From: a virus
DNA: 64,000 nucleotides
IMG/VR virus record: IMGVR_UViG_3300043427_002327
Coordinates: 186,001-250,000 of that record
Reading direction: 5' to 3' (one strand)
Made by a program: the position numbers and the translations under genes. Under the pieces are notes generated by a model. That model had not been told where the DNA came from, did no database searches, and saw only the letters and a list, made by a program, of their open reading frames with translations. This document shows, in pieces, positions 56,166 to 64,000 of this stretch; within the stretch, counting starts at the first letter, position 1; each line of letters begins with the position of its first letter.

Positions 56166-56444
56166 TTAAAAATCTCCACCATCAAAATTAACCCTATCAT
56201 CAAGATCTTCATCAAGTTTGTTAATAAAATCTTCAGGTAAAAAGTTATCTGCAACCGATTTACTTAGTATTGTATCAGGATCTGAAAATTCATATTTTTT
56301 ATCTTCATCGTTATACATTAAAACATAACCATCTTGAACGTTGGAAATATCTATATCGTCAAGAACAGTTATGGTATCTGGTATTACAATCTGAGTTTTG
56401 ACTTTTATTTGAGGCGTTCTTGAGAGTTTGATTTGAATTGCCAT
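56166..56444 (-). CDS. small virion-type protein (92 aa), paralog of the next gene's C-terminus
   Basis: The block DISNVQDGYVLMYNDEDKKY and DPDTILSKSVADN.LPEDFI matches the C-terminal third of the adjacent 192-aa protein. It appears to be a partial tandem duplicate. Probable structural protein; the 112-nt gap downstream has only an AT-rich AAATAAATA stretch that could be a promoter for the 547-aa gene. Confidence 0.6.
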   Translation of the reverse strand: MAIQIKLSRTPQIKVKTQIVIPDTITVLDDIDISNVQDGYVLMYNDEDKKYEFSDPDTILSKSVADNFLPEDFINKLDEDLDDRVNFDGGDF

Positions 56445-57022
56445 TAGAATTCTCCAGAATCTGCAAAATTTCCGGCATCTAGATCAATCTTATCATCCAA
56501 AATTTCATCAAGTTTACCAATGAAATCACTAGGAAGAGAATTATCTTCTACAGACTTACTTAAGATTGTATCTGGATCAACAAAAACATACTTTCTTCTT
56601 TCTGCATCATACATGAGAACATATCCATCTTGAATATTAGTAATATCAATGTTTCCAAGACCATCTAGATTATCACTAATTGCTGAACCTAGAGTTGCAC
56701 TCTCATTTACAATAATATTTCCTTCAATGACTTTTTTAATTTTACCATTCCTATCAATAAGAAACATATCATAATAATTTCTACCACTTGTAAGACCAGA
56801 AGTTTGGTCACTATCTAGTGATATTTTTATTCTTCCTTGTTCTCTATTAATAAAAGTAATTGTAAAAGATTTGTGTTTTGGTGATGTTGGATATTTTCTT
56901 ATTTTTGCAGAACAAGTGTAATCCGAAAGATTTAGTGGAGATCCATCATCTTCGGTAAGATTTAATTCTGTCTCAAAATCAGTTCCTTTATCTAAGATAT
57001 AATTGACGGCGTATACTGCCAT
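56444..57022 (-). CDS. virion protein with BppU-like N-terminus (192 aa)
   Basis: The first 110 residues (MAVYAVNYILDKGTDFETEL, then SDYTCSAKIRKYP and YYDMFLIDRNGKIKKVIEG) look like the BppU/receptor-binding anchor fold. The C-terminal part holds the INIT-like ISDN..DGLGNIDITNIQDGYVLMY block shared with the next gene. A perfect late promoter precedes it. Confidence 0.65.
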   Translation of the reverse strand: MAVYAVNYILDKGTDFETELNLTEDDGSPLNLSDYTCSAKIRKYPTSPKHKSFTITFINREQGRIKISLDSDQTSGLTSGRNYYDMFLIDRNGKIKKVIEGNIIVNESATLGSAISDNLDGLGNIDITNIQDGYVLMYDAERRKYVFVDPDTILSKSVEDNSLPSDFIGKLDEILDDKIDLDAGNFADSGEF

Positions 57023-57044
57023 TTGAGTATTTGTGTCTTTTAAT

Positions 57045-57052
57045 TATTTATA
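57045..57052 (-). promoter_or_regulatory. TATAAATA late promoter
   Basis: A perfect late consensus (CTATAAATAATT) lies 23 nt upstream of the 192-aa gene. Confidence 0.7.
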
Positions 57053-57058
57053 GTTTTT

Positions 57059-57952
57059 TTATAGATCTCCGGTATTTGTGGATGGGTATTCTCTTTGCAA
57101 TCCCCATATGATTCTTACTGCACCATCCGCACCATCTGCACTATCATGACCTGCAGTAATATCTCCACCACCTCCTCCGCCACCATAAAGACCACCATTA
57201 CCAGCACGAGAATTGATATTGCCGGGATCTCCATTATTACCACCACTTCCAGATCCTCCACCAGCAGCATCATTAATTCCAGCAGAACCAGTAGAACCAA
57301 ATTGTATTATTCCTACTCCACCACCTCCACCACCTGATTGACCTCCTCCGGCACCACCTCCACCTGAACCCGAATTAGTTGTTCCAGGATTTCCACTATT
57401 TGTTCCTCCAGCACCTCCATTCCCAAAATATCCACCAGCGCCTCCTCCACCACCAGCATTTCCGTTTAATAATTGTCCATCTCCACCTTTCCCACCATTT
57501 CCGCCACCAATATTTCCTCCAATTGTAGATCCTCCGCCACCAAGACCCCCAGCATCATCTACTCCAGATTTTCCACCATCTGCAAATAGTAATTTAATCA
57601 CACCTCTAGATAATGATGATTCTCCACCATCTGTTCCATTTATTGTATTTATTGTATTATCAGCAAGTCCACCAGTTCCTCCATAACCAACTACAACGGT
57701 TAATGTTTCTCCTGGAACTACATCTAAATCTTTAATCCATCGCAATCCTCCTCCACCACCACCCGAACCATCATTTACATCAGAACCTCCACCAGCACTG
57801 GATCCAGTATCTCCACCTCCACCACCACCAACACAAACTGCAGATATTCTAAAAACATTTTGAGGTACTGTAAAACTATAAGTTCCCTTTTCTGTAAATG
57901 CGGATTGTCCTATAGACACATTTGATGCAAAAAAAGATTGTATGATTGTCAT
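57059..57952 (-). CDS. Gly-rich adhesin-like protein (297 aa)
   Basis: A 30-residue head (MTIIQSFFASNVSIGQSAFT) leads to a strand (YSFTVPQNVFRISAVCVGGG) and then long Gly/Ser/Asn-rich runs (GGGGGGDTGSS, NGGLYGGGGGGGD). This matches phage adhesin tips that fold as poly-Gly helices, as also seen at the end of the 458-aa fibre. Probable receptor-binding protein. Confidence 0.75.
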   Translation of the reverse strand: MTIIQSFFASNVSIGQSAFTEKGTYSFTVPQNVFRISAVCVGGGGGGDTGSSAGGGSDVNDGSGGGGGGLRWIKDLDVVPGETLTVVVGYGGTGGLADNTINTINGTDGGESSLSRGVIKLLFADGGKSGVDDAGGLGGGGSTIGGNIGGGNGGKGGDGQLLNGNAGGGGGAGGYFGNGGAGGTNSGNPGTTNSGSGGGGAGGGQSGGGGGGVGIIQFGSTGSAGINDAAGGGSGSGGNNGDPGNINSRAGNGGLYGGGGGGGDITAGHDSADGADGAVRIIWGLQREYPSTNTGDL

Positions 57953-57954
57953 AA

Positions 57955-59646
57955 TTATACTATAACTCCAGCGATAACGAATGTGGAAATACCTGCATTA
58001 GAACTTACGCAAAGAATGTTTGCAATTCCATAAGCTAAAATTGTTCTATTTCCGGTCAATGTAGTTCCAGAAAAACGAAGAGTCACATTACTTCCTTGAG
58101 TAATTGTCTGTCCTGTAGCAGAGTCATTGTAAATTGTAATTGCATCGCCAGGATTAAATATCCCAGCAGGAACTGTAACTCCACCACTAGTAATTGAAAT
58201 ATGTTTTCCTGCATCAGATATCTGTAAAGTATATGATGTTGTTTGTGAGTTTTGTGGAATATCTCTAAGATTTCCTGAAGTATCTGAAACTATTCCAGAG
58301 AAGTTTCCGTTGTTTACATTAATAAGATTTCTAGAAGAATCAATTACCTGATTAGAACCCACATAAAAACTGTTCGCAGTTACAATACCACTAAAGTTTG
58401 CTCCAACGACATTAATAAGATTTCTGGTATTATTAATTACTTGATTTGCATCAACATAAAAACTGTTTGCAGTTACAATGCCACTAAAGTTACCACCAAC
58501 GACATTAATAAGATTTCTAGAAGAATCAATTACCTGATTAGAACCCACATAAAAACTGTTTGCAGTTACAACACCACTAGAATTTAGTGAGGTTACTGAT
58601 ATATTTCCTACAGAAAATCCTCCATTACTTCTTGCAACTATAGTATTTCCAGTAGTATCTGAACTTTCTGCATTTAATCCCAACGTAACCGATGATGATC
58701 CATTATAAGATGAACCAGTAAAATATGTTCCGAAAGTTAATGTATTTAAATCACTGCCTAATCCAACTCCAGAAATAGTAGAATTCTCAAGTTGTCCATT
58801 TGTAATTGCTGCACCAACCGCAATATCACTACTTGTAATTGAATTTGTGAGATTTAACTTACTATATGATATTGCCGCATTTGTAGAAACATCTGAATTA
58901 GTAATTCCGGAACCATCTACAGAATCAAATGATAATTTACCATAAGTAATGCCTGCACCAACTTCAATATCTTCTGATTTGATTGTACCATTGGCAATCA
59001 TTCCAGTTGTAATTACACCCACTGACTGCGGTGTAATTAATGTAGCGATTCCAGAAACTGAAGGTAAAACAAGAACTCCAGATGCAGTAGGTGAAACAGT
59101 TAATGTTACTATTCCGCTTGAAGAACCTTCAAACAAAAGTCCCGATCCTATGCCACTTATAATTGGAGATGTTAGTTGTTTATTTGTTAATGTCTGATTG
59201 TCGGTGGTTCCTACTATATCACCAGATGGTGCCGATTTACCTTCAAGAAAAGAAACATTTAAATTTCCTACTTGCGCAGTAGAATTTACTGAAAATGGTG
59301 GAAGTGAAGACTCTTCAGAAATAAATCTTGCGGATTTTACAGTTCCAGATACTTCTAATTTTTCTGAAGGAATAGAGGTTCCAATACCAACATTTCCAGT
59401 TGGACGGTAAATATCACTTCCGGATTCTTGCCAACGATCTAAAGTTGGATTAACTAATGGTGTTCCATTTAAAGTAAATGATTCTGCGTTTATATTCCCT
59501 AAAACATCTAATTTATATTGGGGATTCGTAGTACCAATTCCAACATAAGGAAGTTCTCCTGATGTAATCGCAATTTCCTGCGAAGAATTCTCCACATAGA
59601 TGAAGGAACCAAATTGCGAAAGTTCTCGGTTTCTTATGATAGACAT
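57955..59646 (-). CDS. tail fibre-like protein with repeated shaft modules (563 aa)
   Basis: The N-terminus MSIIRNRELSQFGSFIYVEN is followed by 'VGIGTTNPQYKLDVLGNINA' and several near-identical units of the form 'NFSGIVTANSFYVGSNQVID'. These form a beta-rich fibre shaft. It ends close to the Gly-rich adhesin, with which it may assemble. Confidence 0.8.
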   Translation of the reverse strand: MSIIRNRELSQFGSFIYVENSSQEIAITSGELPYVGIGTTNPQYKLDVLGNINAESFTLNGTPLVNPTLDRWQESGSDIYRPTGNVGIGTSIPSEKLEVSGTVKSARFISEESSLPPFSVNSTAQVGNLNVSFLEGKSAPSGDIVGTTDNQTLTNKQLTSPIISGIGSGLLFEGSSSGIVTLTVSPTASGVLVLPSVSGIATLITPQSVGVITTGMIANGTIKSEDIEVGAGITYGKLSFDSVDGSGITNSDVSTNAAISYSKLNLTNSITSSDIAVGAAITNGQLENSTISGVGLGSDLNTLTFGTYFTGSSYNGSSSVTLGLNAESSDTTGNTIVARSNGGFSVGNISVTSLNSSGVVTANSFYVGSNQVIDSSRNLINVVGGNFSGIVTANSFYVDANQVINNTRNLINVVGANFSGIVTANSFYVGSNQVIDSSRNLINVNNGNFSGIVSDTSGNLRDIPQNSQTTSYTLQISDAGKHISITSGGVTVPAGIFNPGDAITIYNDSATGQTITQGSNVTLRFSGTTLTGNRTILAYGIANILCVSSNAGISTFVIAGVIV

Positions 59647-59667
59647 TTAAAATCTTCCTTATGAATA

Positions 59668-59674
59668 TATTTAG
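59668..59674 (-). promoter_or_regulatory. CTAAATA late-type promoter
   Basis: The minus strand reads TTCTAAATATATTC 22 nt upstream of the 563-aa gene. Confidence 0.45.
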
Positions 59675-60294
59675 AATAATGTAAATGATGTACTACCTAT
59701 TCCAGACACGGAAATGGTAATTACATTATTGGAATAAGAAATATTAATTGGTGCCGAACTTTCTACATTAAAATATCCACCAAAATAATTTTCATCAGAA
59801 TTTATAGATATAATTTCTACAGTTTCTCCACCAAAACATGAATCATTTAAAATGATACTTTCGCCATCTGATGCGTCATATTCATTGGATGAAAGTTTAA
59901 CACCATTTATGAAAACATCCATTAAATTTGGAGTATATGGTGTTAAAAATGTAGTTTGTAATTCTGATGCAGTAAATGTAACTGAGGTTCTTTCCGTCAC
60001 ATTACTTTTCCAAGTAACACCTGTACCAGTTGAAACCAAATATTGACCAGCAGATCCTAATGAACTTCCTGCACTTAACCTCCCATCAATTCTTATGTTA
60101 TTGACTGTAGAGACGCCAGCAACAATTGAATTTCTGGTTATGTTTAAATCAGTAGCACCAATTCCCCCATTTACATCTAATCTATAAAGTGGATTGGTTG
60201 TTCCTACACCAACTCTATTATCAAAATCTCTTGCGAAGATTAAATTTTCATTGACTTCAAGACCGTTTTTTACAACAAAATTTTTATTTGCCAT
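59671..60294 (-). CDS. short fibre-type protein (207 aa)
   Basis: The protein begins MANKNFVVKNGLEVNENLIF and carries one 'VGVGTTNPLYRLDVNGGIG' module, then a domain with FINGVKLSSNEYDASDGES, a pattern seen at the ends of cyanophage fibres. Probable virion structural protein. Confidence 0.7.
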   Translation of the reverse strand: MANKNFVVKNGLEVNENLIFARDFDNRVGVGTTNPLYRLDVNGGIGATDLNITRNSIVAGVSTVNNIRIDGRLSAGSSLGSAGQYLVSTGTGVTWKSNVTERTSVTFTASELQTTFLTPYTPNLMDVFINGVKLSSNEYDASDGESIILNDSCFGGETVEIISINSDENYFGGYFNVESSAPINISYSNNVITISVSGIGSTSFTLF

Positions 60295-60323
60295 TCGGTT
60301 TCACTCTCCACCGATTTTTATAC

Positions 60324-60341
60324 TATTTATAAATCTAAATA
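60324..60341. promoter_or_regulatory. divergent late-promoter region
   Basis: The minus strand has a perfect TATAAATA (60331-60324), 30 nt before the 207-aa gene. The plus strand has TATAAATC and TCTAAATA (60328-60341), about 26-39 nt before the plus-strand gene. The two promoters overlap. Confidence 0.6.
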
Positions 60342-60366
60342 GTAAAAAGAAATATTGAAGATAAAA

Positions 60367-61008
60367 ATGACAACACAAGTATTAACTGGATATTTTGCCA
60401 GAACTGGAGATTTAAATCTTTATACTAATAATACTGGACAAAATGTGAGAGTAATATTTAATTATCTGTCCATTGAAGGTACTGGAACAAATGAGATGCG
60501 TATTGTTACTCCAGCACAAACAAACCAAACACCAGCGTTTGATGAACTTGGTAGGGCGATAACTCAACAAACATCCGTACCATCCACTTATGTGCAATTA
60601 CCAAATCTTCCCGATGTTGATAATGATTGGATTGAAGGCATTATTGGAAATAAATTAACTTCTTCTGGAATAAATTATGATTGGTATTGGAGAAGATGGT
60701 GGGGATTTAGTAGATATAGACAAGGTGGTGGAGATAATGCTTATGGTTATATATTTTTAACCTCAAGAGAAGATGTTGTTGGAACTAAGTATAAATTTTT
60801 TGGATTTGATTATAATTGGTGGAGAAAATATAGAAGATCTATGGAGATTCCTTTTCCAGTAGAAGTATTTTTAACTCCAAACCAATCTATTGTTTTTGTT
60901 TCCAGAAAGCAATTAGCCATAGATGAAAGAAATAGAGCTACAATTCCTGTGGCACCACAACAAATCACATATAATGTATTAGTGATGCCAGAAGGAGGTT
61001 GTGCTTAA
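60367..61008 (+). CDS. plus-strand virion-type protein (213 aa)
   Basis: I place the start at ATG 60367 (MTTQVLTGYFARTGDLNLYT); a longer reading would begin at TTG 60355. The protein is beta-rich with an aromatic middle (YDWYWRRWWGFSRYRQ and YNWWRKYRR). It is the only gene on the plus strand and its stop overlaps the converging gene by 4 nt. Function unknown; neighbours suggest a structural role. Confidence 0.7.
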   Translation: MTTQVLTGYFARTGDLNLYTNNTGQNVRVIFNYLSIEGTGTNEMRIVTPAQTNQTPAFDELGRAITQQTSVPSTYVQLPNLPDVDNDWIEGIIGNKLTSSGINYDWYWRRWWGFSRYRQGGGDNAYGYIFLTSREDVVGTKYKFFGFDYNWWRKYRRSMEIPFPVEVFLTPNQSIVFVSRKQLAIDERNRATIPVAPQQITYNVLVMPEGGCA

Positions 61009-64000
61009 ATAGGAAGTGCAAATCCTCGGGTATTGAATGGGGAGAAGTTTGAAGTGACTGTAACCTTATAATCAATTTTATCAGTAATGTCATTATATTC
61101 AATAGTCATTCCACAAACTACTCCCAGTTTGTTTATAATTGCTCTAGCAACTCTATCTTCCCTAAAGTATAGATTTGTATTACCTTCAGGAAGATCATCG
61201 GTTGTAGAGAGACTTAAGAAAGACTTAATTGAAGTCCAACCAAGAACACCAGGAGATACTGAATAAAGTATACTATTTGCAGCACCAACTACATTTGGAA
61301 GTGTCCAAATTAGATTTGTATTTAATGATGGTACTTGGAATCCTGCATAATTTGATCTGGATGAATTATAAATTCTTATTTGTCCAGTAACTGCAGTATT
61401 TCCAATTACATCTAATGCAATTCCGGAAAGAACAGTCAAAGTATTAATTCCAACATTACCATTTACATCAATTATAAATGGTGTAGTGTCCCCAACTGTA
61501 TTATCAATTCTTACTATATTTTCAATCGGGGCGCCAGCAGAAGAACGAATGCGAAGACCTGGCTGATCAACAACTTGCACATCAAGTTTTGCTTGCGGAA
61601 CTGCAATACCAACACCGATTGATCCATTATTAGTAATTACAAATGGCGACGCATCGTTTGCCTCGTCTTCAATTAAGACAGCATTTCCGGTTCCAGTTTG
61701 TGTTACTCTTATTGCAGAAGATTCTGTTGTCACTGCCACATTAACAGTGGAAACAAGATTAACTATATTATCAACAGTATCATAAGATGAACCAGTTACT
61801 CCAGCGAACAGTAATCCATCTTTATTATATTGAAGTTCTCCGATAGCACCGCCCACTGGTGGAATATCTGGAAGTTCATCCAATGATAACCCATCCATTG
61901 TAATAGTTGCAATTCCCGTAGTTGGATCAAACGCAGATGTGATTGTTATTCCAACACCAACAAAGTTTAACTGAGTTGCCATACCAACATAGTTGTTGGT
62001 AACATTTCTAGAAACCCCGATTCTATTTGCGCCAGTGATAGTAAGAGTCGTGATTCCTACTTCATCATTATTTTCTCCAGTAATATTAATATCACCTAAA
62101 GTCTTGAAGTCTATTAATGTGCAGATTCCAACAAAATTATTATTTGTTGAAATGCCAATTCTATTAGATGGACTTCTTTGCTGTTCACCAATAATTCCAA
62201 ACTTTTCCCAAATATTATTGGTAGTGTAAACCCAACCATAATGTTTTCCACTTTCAGGGAATGCATTAATTACAACATCTCCTGGGTTTCCAGATTCTAT
62301 GGGAGTAGAAATTCCAACAGTGGTTTTTCTGGAAACAGTGGCGTCACCTTGCAGATAAAGTGAAGATGCTTCTATACCCTTAGGAGAAGTTGATGTAATC
62401 TTGTTATTGAAAATTACTGGGCCATCAAATTGTGAAACTAATTTTCCATTTTCTCCACCTTCAACACGAATGGATCTATTGACATTTATTTCCAGAGGAG
62501 TAATAACATCAAATCCAATATTTACAATACTAGAATTTAAATCTTCTCCAGTTACTGTGGGAATAGGTGCATCAAATATTTCTTCTTGTCCGGTAGTTGA
62601 ATTTATTTTCTTATTACCAGTGTAGAAATCTCCATCACTATTCATACCAGTAAAGATACTTACCCCACCATCAATTTTTGTTGACTGTGAAAGTAATTCT
62701 TCTTGACCCGAAATTACACGATCTTGTCTTTCTGGTAATGCTGTGGAATAATTACCGGGACCAAATCCCATATATTCAAAGGTATGTCCAGATGCACGAA
62801 TAATAGAATTTCTTCTAAATTCAATCGGAAGAACTTTTATCTTCTTAACAACTGAATTATCTAAGTGTACTTGTTTTTGAGTTCCGAGAACTGCACGGAA
62901 ACATCTTACACTATTACTTACAACAGATTCTTTGATTCTGAAAATTTCATTATCAATTTGTAAGTAATCACCAATTTTTAGTCCAAGTTGAACAGCATTT
63001 TCTATTTGCAGAGGATCATCATCTGTTGCAGTTATATCAATTAATGCAGTTGAAATAGTAGTTACACCATCATAATATGTAATCAAACGAGAAGAAGTTA
63101 TTTCATTGTCTCTCGCAATGCTACCACCATAGGATGATGCACCAAAAGGATAAACCGTAATATCTCCACCTGTTACAATTGTATTATCTTTAATTCCTAG
63201 ATCAATAGTAATTGAAGTAGTTGCAGTTCCTCCTGGGCCAAATGTAGATTTAATAATAAAATCGCGGTTGAATGAACTATTTTCGGCACCAGCAATACGA
63301 ATCTTATCATTGACCTTAAGACCATGGGCAGAATTAAAGACAATAGTAGAAATGCCAGTGTTGGAATTATAAAAAGAAGTTGTAATTCCTAGAGTCTTTC
63401 CAACCAAAATTACATTTGATTTTTCTGTAGCAAAACTTCCAAGACCAACAGTGGATGGGTTTTCTACTATAGTTGAAGATTCAATTTCAATTTGTTTGGA
63501 ATTTCCGGTTGTAATTCCTACAATTTTATAAAGAGTATCATAATCTTTAGATATTCCGGAAATACTTAAACAGTCTCCAATATTTTGTTGAATATTTTCT
63601 ACACGAACAACCGCATCAAAAGAACCAAAGTTTCTTGGTACATCTTTAATTGCAAGAGTATTTCCGATACCATAAGCACTACCACCATCCATTATAACAA
63701 CATTACTAATGGTTCCTGCAGCACTTACTGTTACTCTTGCAGTTGCACTATTACCTCCTACTGATTCACTTATCAGAGGAACATTATAATATATTCCAGT
63801 GACATAAGTTGATCCTCCACCAACAATACTTAAGTTGGTGATTGATAATAATCCATGATCTTCATTTGTAAATATTGTGTGCGCCGTTCCGGTTGGATTG
63901 GATACAATATCAGTAACACCAAATCCAACATTTAAATCAACAAGTAAATCATTTAAAGTTTCTTTGGTGATTGACTTTTGTGGTTCATTAATAGTAACTC
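61005..64000 (-). CDS. very large virion structural protein, 5' end outside window
   Basis: The frame is open from 64,000 to the stop at 61,005, so the N-terminus is missing and the first Met in the window (63,692) is internal. Repeated beta modules (GISRNVTNNYVGMATQLNFV, 'VGIGTTNP'-like, RASGHTFEYMGFG) mark it as a baseplate or fibre structural protein. The last gene of this kind is typical of cyanophage virion clusters. Confidence 0.75.
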   Translation of the reverse strand, partial: VTINEPQKSITKETLNDLLVDLNVGFGVTDIVSNPTGTAHTIFTNEDHGLLSITNLSIVGGGSTYVTGIYYNVPLISESVGGNSATARVTVSAAGTISNVVIMDGGSAYGIGNTLAIKDVPRNFGSFDAVVRVENIQQNIGDCLSISGISKDYDTLYKIVGITTGNSKQIEIESSTIVENPSTVGLGSFATEKSNVILVGKTLGITTSFYNSNTGISTIVFNSAHGLKVNDKIRIAGAENSSFNRDFIIKSTFGPGGTATTSITIDLGIKDNTIVTGGDITVYPFGASSYGGSIARDNEITSSRLITYYDGVTTISTALIDITATDDDPLQIENAVQLGLKIGDYLQIDNEIFRIKESVVSNSVRCFRAVLGTQKQVHLDNSVVKKIKVLPIEFRRNSIIRASGHTFEYMGFGPGNYSTALPERQDRVISGQEELLSQSTKIDGGVSIFTGMNSDGDFYTGNKKINSTTGQEEIFDAPIPTVTGEDLNSSIVNIGFDVITPLEINVNRSIRVEGGENGKLVSQFDGPVIFNNKITSTSPKGIEASSLYLQGDATVSRKTTVGISTPIESGNPGDVVINAFPESGKHYGWVYTTNNIWEKFGIIGEQQRSPSNRIGISTNNNFVGICTLIDFKTLGDINITGENNDEVGITTLTITGANRIGVSRNVTNNYVGMATQLNFVGVGITITSAFDPTTGIATITMDGLSLDELPDIPPVGGAIGELQYNKDGLLFAGVTGSSYDTVDNIVNLVSTVNVAVTTESSAIRVTQTGTGNAVLIEDEANDASPFVITNNGSIGVGIAVPQAKLDVQVVDQPGLRIRSSAGAPIENIVRIDNTVGDTTPFIIDVNGNVGINTLTVLSGIALDVIGNTAVTGQIRIYNSSRSNYAGFQVPSLNTNLIWTLPNVVGAANSILYSVSPGVLGWTSIKSFLSLSTTDDLPEGNTNLYFREDRVARAIINKLGVVCGMTIEYNDITDKIDYKVTVTSNFSPFNTRGFALPI

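Noticed and set aside
1-64000. tRNA genes and photosynthesis genes such as psbA
   Set aside because: I searched by eye for tRNA cloverleaf signatures and typical photosynthesis motifs and saw none I could support; absence cannot be proven without a covariance-model scan.

Overview
The window looks like about 64 kb of a T4-like cyanophage (cyanomyovirus). The evidence is a set of phage RNA-repair and early genes (T4 RNA ligase 1 type ligase, 5'-kinase, short peptide deformylase, SF2 helicase, SprT-like protease), T4-type late promoters (TATAAATA and the variants CTAAATA and CATAAATA), and a large block of low-GC virion fibre genes of the kind seen in marine myoviruses. All genes but one lie on the minus strand, so transcription runs from high to low coordinates. 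Packing is tight, with many ATGA or TAATG overlaps, and no gene-free gap exceeds about 160 bases.

Region 1 (1-22.4 kb) is an early/middle cluster of very small genes. It holds a run of leucine-rich-repeat-variant-like paralogs (3.7-7.5 kb), a PcfJ-like protein, a deaminase-like protein, a DUF2384 (MbcA/ParS/Xre-type) protein, peptide deformylase, an RNA-repair pair (ligase plus kinase) beside a calcineurin-like phosphatase, a second phosphoesterase, a candidate internal head protein, a GIY-YIG homing endonuclease, a DECH-box helicase and an SprT-like protein. Ten promoters here share one architecture: a 20-bp imperfect dyad, a 30-32 nt gap that often contains a hairpin, and a -10 box.

Region 2 (22.4-37.6 kb) is a glycan and protein modification cassette interleaved with two adhesins. 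It contains a GT17/2OG-oxygenase fusion, two FkbM-type methyltransferase domains that appear to be joined by a frameshift on an A12 tract, a beta-propeller glycoside enzyme, a methyltransferase/GT2 fusion, several further glycosyltransferase-like proteins, a sulfotransferase, a Cys-cluster protein, a second 2OG oxygenase and a TPR/GT9-like protein.

Region 3 (26.8-64 kb, overlapping region 2) carries the virion fibres: collagen-like proteins with Gly-rich or S74-chaperone C-termini, three RCC1 propeller proteins with 7, 14 and 7 blades, tail-fibre assembly chaperone-like genes placed directly after fibres, three LamG-like proteins, a beta-helix-like protein and several long fibre or structural proteins built around 'VGIGTTNP' modules. 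The only plus-strand gene (60.4-61.0 kb) diverges from a fibre gene across a shared late-promoter region.

Inferred overall logic: early genes reprogramme the host and repair RNA, the late half builds adhesive fibres, and the intervening enzymes may decorate those fibres or remodel host surface glycans.
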